From contig JAUVDD010000111.1 in NCBI GenBank assembly GCA_030595525.1, forward strand, positions 1 to 5,977: a stretch of 5,977 bases of DNA, read 5' to 3'. Shown piece after piece: positions 1 through 5,049 of this stretch (position 1 is its first letter; every line of letters starts with the position of its first letter). The notes beneath the pieces are model-generated. The model was given only the letters and a program-made list of their open reading frames with translations. It searched no databases and had not been told where the DNA came from. The translations under genes were made by a program, and so were the position numbers. This DNA comes from Puniceicoccales bacterium. GTDB taxonomy: Bacteria > Verrucomicrobiota > Verrucomicrobiia > Opitutales > Oceanipulchritudinaceae.

Positions 1-564
1 GTCAGAATTGGAGGGAATGCTTTGCCTGAAGTATTTCCAGACTCCGAACTGGAAGAAGAAATTCTGGTTTTAAACAATTCGTGGACCCTTAAATTTGCAA
101 GAGGAGGCCCCGAGCTTCCAGGGTCAATTCAATTGAATGAATTGGATTGGATAACAAAATTGGGTGATTCCAGATTAGATCGATTTGCTGGTTTGATGCG
201 GTACGAAAACAGCTTTGAATTCAGTTCTTTGGAGGCTGCAAGCAATCTGTTTATTGATCTTGGTGAGCTCAGCAGCAGTGCACAGGTTTTTATCAATGGA
301 GAACTAATTGGAACAAGCATTCAAGCACCGTACATGCTGAGCATACCGAAAAAGGTTCTGAGGCAGGGAGATAATCAGTTGGTCATTGAGATCGCTACCT
401 TGGCTGATAATCGAATCCGATACTTGGACCGCTCCGGTACTCCGTGGCGGATTTTCAAGGATATCAATTTTCGGAGTCTGGAGTATGGGGAATTCGATGC
501 ATCAGATTGGCCCATTAGCAACTACGGGTTAAAGGGCCCTGTTCGACTGCTATCTGGAAATTAG
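1..564 (+). CDS. C-terminal part of a large glycoside hydrolase (GH106 alpha-L-rhamnosidase-like / GH2-like), 5' truncated
   Basis: The reading frame is open from base 1, so the gene begins upstream and only its last 187 residues are visible. They form a galactose-binding-like beta-sandwich typical of the C-terminus of GH106 rhamnosidases and some GH2 enzymes. The signs, numbered from the first visible residue, are: a strand with NNSWTLKF near 25-32; RFAGLMRYENSFEF (61-74), matching the usual 'FSGxxxYxxxF' strand; IDLGEL...AQVFINGELIG (85-104); an APY turn at 109-111; GDNQLVIEI and NRIRYLD (123-143); and a closing FDASDWPISNYGLKGPVRL (165-183). The family cleaves terminal sugars such as rhamnose from plant or algal polysaccharides. 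The catalytic domain is outside the window, so the substrate cannot be read here. The gene ends with TAG and converges on the toxin gene with a 20-base gap that shows no hairpin terminator. I am confident of the domain and less sure of the exact GH family. Confidence 0.8.
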   Translation, partial: VRIGGNALPEVFPDSELEEEILVLNNSWTLKFARGGPELPGSIQLNELDWITKLGDSRLDRFAGLMRYENSFEFSSLEAASNLFIDLGELSSSAQVFINGELIGTSIQAPYMLSIPKKVLRQGDNQLVIEIATLADNRIRYLDRSGTPWRIFKDINFRSLEYGEFDASDWPISNYGLKGPVRLLSGN

Positions 565-584
565 AAAACAGGGAAGGGTGTGAC

Positions 585-971
585 TCAACGTTTGACGCAA
601 GACTTCTCCAGCCATTCCGCATAAGCTGCTTCATTGGTATCGCCAGCTGCCAGATCCCTTGTCATGATAACGGCCTCTTCTTCCGGTGCCTGGAGTCGGA
701 AACCGTTTATCTCAAGAAACATGGCAGCCGCCATGAATCCCGACCGCTTGTTTCCATCAAGAAATGGATGATTCTTTACCAATCCGGTTGCATAGGCTGC
801 CGCTAATTCAAAGATCGATGGATCGCCGTAGTGTAAAACCTGTTGTGGCCGGGTTAGCGCTGAATCCAGCATGCCTTCATCTCGTACGCCGTCTAATCCG
901 CCGAACCAAGCCAGTAATTCGCTGTGGAATGCCAGACAATCCACTTTATCAATCCAAATGAAGTCCTTCAC
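585..971 (-). CDS. doc: Doc-type (death-on-curing, Fic-fold) toxin of a type II toxin-antitoxin module
   Basis: This is a 128-residue protein of normal length for the Doc family. The diagnostic Fic-fold loop HPFLDGNKRSG lies at residues 68-78, with catalytic His68, the anion-binding GNKR stretch and the Lys that marks Doc rather than AMP-transferring Fic enzymes (which have GNGR). A second family signature, GMLDSALTRPQ, is at 33-43, and an alanine-rich helix (ELAAAYATGLVKN, 55-67) precedes the active loop. Phage P1 Doc phosphorylates EF-Tu and stops translation; the same activity is inferred here. The start is GTG, whose last two bases begin the antitoxin's TGA (GTGA overlap). The next in-frame ATG is codon 34 and would remove a conserved segment. 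An AGGGA ribosome site lies 9 bases upstream. The toxin is second in the operon, so its synthesis is probably coupled to that of its antitoxin. All key residues are intact. Confidence 0.93.
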   Translation of the reverse strand: MKDFIWIDKVDCLAFHSELLAWFGGLDGVRDEGMLDSALTRPQQVLHYGDPSIFELAAAYATGLVKNHPFLDGNKRSGFMAAAMFLEINGFRLQAPEEEAVIMTRDLAAGDTNEAAYAEWLEKSCVKR

Positions 972-1198
972 TTTGCCAATTCCCTGAAAGTGTTCCTGTA
1001 TCGTTTCATCAAGTCCTCTGCCACCTTCATTTTCTCTTCAAATCCCGGCTTTTCCGGCGTGATTTGGAGAGCATCCTTCGGGGCTTTGGTAATGTACAAA
1101 GAGGCCCCTTCCTCCACGTTCATTGCTTGCAGCGCTTCTTTCGGCAGGACTATACCCAGTGAGTTTCCAATCTTCCGGACTTTTGTTTTCATTGCCAT
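968..1198 (-). CDS. AbrB/MazE/SpoVT-family DNA-binding antitoxin paired with Doc
   Basis: This is a 76-residue protein with the swapped-hairpin AbrB fold in its first half: VRKIGNSLGIVLPKEAL at 7-23 is the classic 'kiGNSxgvtiPkxxL' motif, followed by VEEGASLYIT (28-37). The C-terminal helix from about 53 to 76 (FEEKMKVAEDLMKRYRNTFRELAK, read in parts) is charged and ends in RYRNTFRELAK, like antitoxins paired with Doc toxins. It presumably wraps the toxin and blocks its active site. The N-terminal dimer should bind the operator upstream and repress the operon. Two in-frame ATGs are possible, at 1198 and 1192 (M1 and M3). Neither has a clear Shine-Dalgarno site, and the first lies only 6-7 bases downstream of a candidate -10 element, so the mRNA may be nearly leaderless. 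The gene is first in the operon and overlaps the toxin by four bases. It is an AbrB-type rather than a Phd-type partner. Confidence 0.92.
   Translation of the reverse strand: MAMKTKVRKIGNSLGIVLPKEALQAMNVEEGASLYITKAPKDALQITPEKPGFEEKMKVAEDLMKRYRNTFRELAK
981..985 (-). promoter_or_regulatory. Ribosome binding site for the toxin GTG start
   Basis: On the minus strand, AGGGA sits 9 bases before the GTG at 971-969, inside the last codons of the antitoxin. It supports the GTG start over the distant internal ATG and fits translational coupling through the GTGA overlap. Confidence 0.6.
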
Positions 1199-1200
1199 AA

Positions 1201-1221
1201 TAATAACATATGTTATAACAT
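1201..1221. promoter_or_regulatory. Interlocking palindromes, probable antitoxin operator
   Basis: ATAACATATGTTAT at 1203-1216 is a perfect 14-base palindrome; extended to 1201-1218 it has one mismatched pair. A second perfect palindrome, ATGTTATAACAT (1210-1221), overlaps it and reuses its right arm. The block lies 2 bases upstream of the antitoxin ATG, where AbrB/MazE-type antitoxins typically bind for autorepression. The palindromes are seen directly; binding is inferred. Confidence 0.55.
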
Positions 1222-1235
1222 GGTAATTAGGTCAA
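1205..1235 (-). promoter_or_regulatory. Candidate promoter of the toxin-antitoxin operon
   Basis: On the minus strand, TTGACC (1235-1230) is a good -35 element. The best -10 candidate is TATGTT (1210-1205), with a rather long 19-base spacer. The -10 lies inside the palindromic block, so antitoxin binding there would exclude RNA polymerase. Transcription would start at about the ATG, giving little or no leader. This is pattern matching only, and the spacer is not ideal. Confidence 0.4.
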
Positions 1236-1378
1236 TCCTAATGGAAGGCTTTCTCTAATCTACTGTCTCTTGGGCAGTCATCTTGATTATGTAGAGATGG
1301 GCTCACCTGGGTAGATTTACTGTATATCCCATTCTGATGTAGAAAACCCCAGGCAAATGAAGTTATCTTAGTCATACG

Positions 1379-2344
1379 ATGAAATTCGAACCGATATCCT
1401 ACGACCATGCTGCGCGGTTGATCGACAAACGCCCGTGGGAGGTTTCCAGAAATGCCGAGTTGTTGGCGGAGGCGCAGATGGCTGCGATGGAAACCTATGC
1501 TTACGACAGGGGCGTTGTTGGTGTGGATATCTACAATGTGGAAATCGAAGCCTTCGGATGTGATGTCCTGGATTCCGGAGGAACAGGTGTTCCTGCTGCC
1601 GGGGATCCGATTTGTGAGGAAGTCGATGATCTACTGGAACTGAATTTCGATCCGGAAAAGGATGGGCGCATGCCCATGGTATTGGAAGCGGCGAGGATAA
1701 TTCGCGAAAGAAACCCGTCTGCCAAAATCTCTATTCCGATGTCTGGACCGTTCACGGTTGCCTGTCACCTGATCGGGATGGAAGACATGATATGTGAATT
1801 GTTCACGGATCTGGAGCCGACTGTGGAAGGGCTGATGCACTTGGCTGAGAACCAGCTTAAGTATGCCAGGTATGCGGTCGAACAAGGCTTTAATATTGCC
1901 TTGTTTGAATCATCGGTCACGCCGCCTCTTCTTTCACCAGATTTGTTCAACAAGGGTGTTGTGCCTGCCCTGGCAAAAGTTATCGACGGAATCCGCACCT
2001 TCGGAGATGTGGAAGTACAGTTGATTATTGGTGGAAATACAGCCCCGATCGTTGATGGCATCCAGTCCCTGTCACCTTCCTACTATATTTGTCCCGCCAA
2101 AACCGATCGGATTGAGTTTATGTCGCAGGTCAGGATTCAGCCAGCGCAGACTGTCAGGATTAACATGAATCCGGCCTTATTTCTTGCTGGTCGCAAGAAG
2201 GTCGCTCTGGAGGAAGCACAGCGGGTTCTTGATCTGGCAAAGGATTTCCCTTTCACCACAATAGGTTCCGTGATGCCCTTTGATGCGGATATTGAGGTTG
2301 TCCGGAGCGTGGGAGATTTTTTGAAACAAGCTCCAACAGGATAA
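1379..2344 (+). CDS. Uroporphyrinogen decarboxylase (URO-D)-superfamily protein, divergent, not HemE
   Basis: This 321-residue protein has the (beta/alpha)8 URO-D fold. Visible landmarks are the N-terminal helix YDHAARLIDKRPWEVSRNAELL (8-29, read in parts), VVGVDIYNVEIEAFGCDV (46-63), ISIPMSGPFTVACHLIG (117-133) and LIIGGNTAPIVDGI (215-228). The superfamily includes haem-pathway HemE and the corrinoid:coenzyme M methyltransferases MtaA/MtbA/CmuA. HemE's N-terminal arginine-rich motif is absent. The methyltransferase zinc motif HxCG is replaced by I216-I-G218-G, and the later Cys by Ser297 (IGSVMP, 295-300), so classic zinc-dependent methyl transfer also seems excluded. Similar stand-alone proteins are, as I recall, common near glycan genes in Planctomycetota, Lentisphaerota and Verrucomicrobiota, with no role assigned that I know of. 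ATG 1379 is the first start after an in-frame TGA at 1358-1360. No strong ribosome site or promoter is visible upstream. The fold is fairly certain; the reaction is unknown. Confidence 0.85.
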   Translation: MKFEPISYDHAARLIDKRPWEVSRNAELLAEAQMAAMETYAYDRGVVGVDIYNVEIEAFGCDVLDSGGTGVPAAGDPICEEVDDLLELNFDPEKDGRMPMVLEAARIIRERNPSAKISIPMSGPFTVACHLIGMEDMICELFTDLEPTVEGLMHLAENQLKYARYAVEQGFNIALFESSVTPPLLSPDLFNKGVVPALAKVIDGIRTFGDVEVQLIIGGNTAPIVDGIQSLSPSYYICPAKTDRIEFMSQVRIQPAQTVRINMNPALFLAGRKKVALEEAQRVLDLAKDFPFTTIGSVMPFDADIEVVRSVGDFLKQAPTG

Positions 2345-2403
2345 GTTGAAGTACGATTTCTGATGCATGAAATAATATTTTCTAATAAAAGGGTTGTTTT
2401 AGG

Positions 2404-2424
2404 ATGATTGACGACCTCGATTGA
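2404..2424 (+). other. Possible six-codon leader ORF (MIDDLD) ending on the next gene's TTG
   Basis: ATG 2404 is preceded by AAAAGGG (2387-2393), with AAGGG 10 bases upstream. It reads six codons to TGA at 2422-2424, and that TGA overlaps the TTG at 2421-2423 which opens the next gene's frame. It could be a coupling leader peptide, or the true N-terminus of the next gene separated by a frameshift. It is too short to support by codon use. Confidence 0.25.
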
Positions 2425-3317
2425 ATCCAATTGAATATAGAATCAGAAACTCGATCGATCGTTATATGAAAGCATTGAAATTATTAGGAGTGACTTTTGC
2501 CATCGGCGTGGCCACGGGAGCAGGCTCGCTGTCCGTATATAACTGGATGCAGGTGGATGTTGGAAACTATTCCAGTGTCGGTGACCTGTTTTCCTCGGAT
2601 GATCCTGAGCTGGATATGGAAACTAACAAGCTACTGGCCCGCATCGCCGAGCAACGAGGGGAGATTGAGCGCTTGAAAACCCAGTTGGAAACCACTCCAA
2701 AGAAGGGTCGAAACGGGGACGAGGATTTAACTGAGGAAGAACTCGAGCAACGCCGTGACGAGCGCCGTGAGGAGTTCATGGCTCAGATGAAGGAACGTGA
2801 AGCTGAGAAGATTCAGGGATTTGTGGACAAATATGGTCTGAGCGAAGCGCAGCGACAGCTCCTGGTTGAAGTTTTTAATCAGCAAAACGCTTATTACCAA
2901 GCCCGGCGCAATGGGGAAGAGGTTGAACCTTTCAACTTGGATGCTGCCATGGCGGGCATTATGACGGATGATCAGTATGATCAATACGTGGATGATACGC
3001 AGAAACAGATCTATAGTCGTGCGGATCAAATGGCATCGTCGCAGATTGACCGGGTCTCTCAACAGCTGAGACTGAAACCGGATCAGCAGGAAATGATGTA
3101 CGAGACGATCAATTATACTGCCCAGGAAATGATGATTGCCCAACAATCCGGGGAGGACTACGACATGCGGGAAATCATGAATGAAAGACTCTCGGGCATT
3201 CTTTCCGAAAAACAATTGGAAGCCTATCAGGCGATGGATACAAGTGGTGGCAGAGGCGGCGGCGGCGGAGGCGGTCCCGGAGGCGGCGGAGGCCGTGGCC
3301 GTGGCGGCGGCGGATAA
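2421..3317 (+). CDS. Membrane-anchored protein with two tandem Spy/CpxP-like LTxxQ units and a polyglycine tail
   Basis: I do not recognise a named family member. From TTG the protein has 298 residues: a basic start; one hydrophobic segment at about 18-40 (KALKLLGVTFAIGVATGAG...) that is probably an uncleaved anchor; a likely coiled coil at 67-91; a highly charged stretch at 100-130; and a long helical region. That region holds two aligned units, 131-189 and 209-269. Each contains two motifs like the LTxxQ of Spy/CpxP periplasmic proteins: LSEAQ (140-144) with MTDDQ (181-185), and LKPDQ (218-222) with LSEKQ (261-265). The C-terminus (275-298) is almost all Gly with a few Arg. The charged helices are presumably periplasmic, with a chaperone, sensor or scaffold role possible. 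The start is uncertain: TTG 2421 overlaps the stop of a short leader ORF, whereas ATG 2466 (codon 16) would start right at the hydrophobic segment; neither has a well-placed ribosome site. It lies 76 bases after the URO-D-like gene and 10 bases before the GH20-like gene. Confidence 0.75.
   Translation: MNPIEYRIRNSIDRYMKALKLLGVTFAIGVATGAGSLSVYNWMQVDVGNYSSVGDLFSSDDPELDMETNKLLARIAEQRGEIERLKTQLETTPKKGRNGDEDLTEEELEQRRDERREEFMAQMKEREAEKIQGFVDKYGLSEAQRQLLVEVFNQQNAYYQARRNGEEVEPFNLDAAMAGIMTDDQYDQYVDDTQKQIYSRADQMASSQIDRVSQQLRLKPDQQEMMYETINYTAQEMMIAQQSGEDYDMREIMNERLSGILSEKQLEAYQAMDTSGGRGGGGGGGPGGGGGRGRGGGG
3243..3314 (+). repeat. GGC/GGN-rich simple repeat coding a Gly-rich tail
   Basis: The 72 bases encode Ser-Gly-Gly-Arg followed by glycine runs broken by one Pro and two Arg. 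The DNA is dominated by GGC/GGA/GGT triplets and is much richer in GC than its surroundings. It ends at the stop codon of the membrane-anchored gene. Such tracts can change length by polymerase slippage in units of three bases. Confidence 0.75.
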
Positions 3318-3320
3318 GGA
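3316..3320 (+). promoter_or_regulatory. Ribosome binding site of the GH20-like gene
   Basis: AAGGA overlaps the TAA stop of the preceding gene (3315-3317) and lies 7 bases before ATG 3328. It fixes the start of the GH20-like gene at 3328 even though the frame is open further upstream into the preceding gene, and it implies cotranscription and likely coupling. Confidence 0.75.
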
Positions 3321-3327
3321 ATCCTTT

Positions 3328-5049
3328 ATGAAGGACCTTTTGAACAAGCTGGTTCCGGTCCCTGCCAAAGGCCGGTTGACGGGTGGATTGTGCCACTGGA
3401 ATGATCTGGTTGAAAATCGGCTTGTTGTGCGTGATATCAATCAGGAGGGATATCGCCTGGCAATTTGCGATGGAAGCATCCTGATTGAGGCAGCGACGGA
3501 CAACGGATTTTTTCTAGCCAATCAAACACTCCTTCAGTTGAAACTGCTTTCCCCGGCATCGTGTCCCAGTCTTCTGATTGATGATGAACCGGTTTTGGGA
3601 GTTCGGGGTTACATGCTGGATATCAGTCGATGTAAAGTGCCGAAAATGGAGCAGCTGTTTCGTCTCGTTGATTTGCTGGCCTTATTCAAGTTCAACCAAC
3701 TTCAGTTATATACGGAGCACACGTTCGCCTATTCTCGTCACCGGGAAGTATGGTCGGATGCCACGCCCATGACACCGAACGAGGTCAAACAGCTGAAGGT
3801 CTATTGCTCAGAGCGATTCATCGAACTGGTTCCCAACCAGAATGCGTTTGGCCACATGGAACGGTGGTTGAAGCATGAATCCTATAAGGATTTGGCGGAA
3901 TCACCCGATGGATTTCATCATCCTATAACGGGTTGGCGACCAAGCGGAACAGTCCTCTATCCGGACGATAAGGCAATTAAGTTGATAGATGGTTTACTCG
4001 ATGAACTCTTGCCTTGTTTCGACAGTGATTGGGTTCACTTGGGATGCGACGAACCATGGGAACTGGGACAGGGAAGATCCTCTGAAAAGGCGGAGGAAGT
4101 TGGACGACACCAGATTTTCAAGGAGTACGTCACTGAACTTCACGCACTGCTGGCCAAACGGGATAAGCAAATGCTTTTCTGGTCGGATGAGTTGAGGGAG
4201 AATCCGCGTCGGATTGATGAATTCCCTGAGAACGCCATACCGGTCGTCTGGGGGTATGAATCGGACCACCCGTTTGACGAAGAGTGCTGCGTGTATGCTG
4301 AATTGGATCGTCCATTCATGATTGCTCCCGGAGATTCATCATGGAACAGTTTTTCGGGTCGCATCGATAATGCACGAAGCAACATTAAACGGGCCGCCAT
4401 GTCTGCTAGAAGAAACGGTGCCCTGGGGATGTTGCTGACCAGTTGGGGAGATAATGGGCATCAGCAGGTTTGGCCGGCTCAGCTCTCTGGATTGACCATT
4501 TTTTCCGTGGCTTCCTGGAATCCCGACAAACTTGATGAGTTGAATGTCTCGGAAGCTTTGAACTGTTTCATTTTTGCTGATCAAAAAGGTGGCCTTGGGG
4601 CGTTCTGGGAAGCGTTGGCGAAAATCGATTCCCATATTCCTGTCAGGATAAACCCTGCGAACAGCAGTTTTCCGTATGATGCTTTATACCAACCTTCCCA
4701 AAAGGTGCACCATGCGTTTAATGGTTTTTCCCATGACTGCTTATTCAAGGCGCTGGATTTGTTGGATCACTGCCAAAAGCTACTCTCTCGGGCCAAGCCT
4801 TCCTGTGATGATGCCGGATGGCTGATCGATGAGTCGCAACTTGCCTTTGATCAGACTTACGCAGGTCTCAAACGAGCTGAGGCGATTTTAAAGGGAAATA
4901 TGTCTCTGTTGGATAATATAGACTGTGACTCAATCATCCACCGCTTCGAAAGAACGTGGTTACTCCGCAACCGTCGCGGTGGACTGGCAGAGAGCCTTGA
5001 GCGCATGAAGCATTGTCCAAACGGTTCACCTCCGGTCAGAACAAGCTGA
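3328..5049 (+). CDS. Cytoplasmic GH20-like beta-N-acetylhexosaminidase-family protein
   Basis: The protein has 573 residues from the ATG with a good AAGGA site. Residues 1 to about 90 form the GH20 N-terminal (GH20b, zincin-like fold) domain, ending in ANQTLLQL (64-71) and LLIDDEPVLGVRGYMLDISR (82-101), the classic 'I.D.P...RG...D.SR' entry to the catalytic barrel. Barrel landmarks are LVPNQNAFGHMERW (167-180), WVHLGCDEPWELG (235-247) with the Asp241-Glu242 pair expected to act in substrate-assisted catalysis, FWSDELRENP (284-293), VVWGYES (306-312) and LTSWGDNGH (370-378). A C-terminal helical region (about 455-573) ends with TWLLRNRRGGLAESLERM (543-560). GH20 enzymes release terminal GlcNAc or GalNAc, or related 6-sulfated or lacto-N-biose units. 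There is no signal peptide, so it should act on imported oligosaccharides. HLGCDE replaces the usual HxGGDE, and the subfamily's true substrate is unknown. The 3' end overlaps the convergent transporter gene by 14 bases. Confidence 0.88.
   Translation: MKDLLNKLVPVPAKGRLTGGLCHWNDLVENRLVVRDINQEGYRLAICDGSILIEAATDNGFFLANQTLLQLKLLSPASCPSLLIDDEPVLGVRGYMLDISRCKVPKMEQLFRLVDLLALFKFNQLQLYTEHTFAYSRHREVWSDATPMTPNEVKQLKVYCSERFIELVPNQNAFGHMERWLKHESYKDLAESPDGFHHPITGWRPSGTVLYPDDKAIKLIDGLLDELLPCFDSDWVHLGCDEPWELGQGRSSEKAEEVGRHQIFKEYVTELHALLAKRDKQMLFWSDELRENPRRIDEFPENAIPVVWGYESDHPFDEECCVYAELDRPFMIAPGDSSWNSFSGRIDNARSNIKRAAMSARRNGALGMLLTSWGDNGHQQVWPAQLSGLTIFSVASWNPDKLDELNVSEALNCFIFADQKGGLGAFWEALAKIDSHIPVRINPANSSFPYDALYQPSQKVHHAFNGFSHDCLFKALDLLDHCQKLLSRAKPSCDDAGWLIDESQLAFDQTYAGLKRAEAILKGNMSLLDNIDCDSIIHRFERTWLLRNRRGGLAESLERMKHCPNGSPPVRTS

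Noticed and set aside
924..1226. 100-codon plus-strand reading frame across the antitoxin
   Set aside because: It is a shadow frame of the well-supported antitoxin and has no recognisable domain or ribosome site.
1262..1278. Small hairpin ACTGTC-TCTTG-GGCAGT in the gap before the URO-D-like gene
   Set aside because: It has only six pairs including one G-T wobble, no following T-run, and is not placed as a terminator for either neighbour. It is probably chance.
1236..1378. Promoter for the URO-D-like gene
   Set aside because: Candidates such as TATATC at 1323-1328 and TTGATT at 1283-1288 do not pair with acceptable partners at 16-19 base spacing, so no promoter is called, although one is expected in this gap.
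1379..2344. HemE (haem biosynthesis uroporphyrinogen decarboxylase)
   Set aside because: The HemE N-terminal arginine-rich substrate motif is absent and no other haem genes are near. Only the superfamily fold is supported.
2345..2420. Internal promoter or terminator between the URO-D-like and membrane-protein genes
   Set aside because: The gap is AT-rich, but the best -35/-10 pairs (TTGAAG 2346 with AATAAT 2371 or TAATAT 2373) have spacers of 19-21 bases, and no stem-loop is visible.
3181..3327. ATG 3181 as the start of the GH20-like protein (49 extra N-terminal residues)
   Set aside because: The added stretch is an out-of-frame reading of the upstream gene and its GGC repeat, is Ala-rich and matches no GH20 domain. 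ATG 3328 has an AAGGA site at correct spacing and begins the known N-terminal domain.
2727..3440. 237-codon minus-strand reading frame
   Set aside because: It lies opposite the membrane-anchored and hydrolase genes, spans the repeat in antisense and has a low-complexity Ala/Ser stretch. It shows no recognisable domain.
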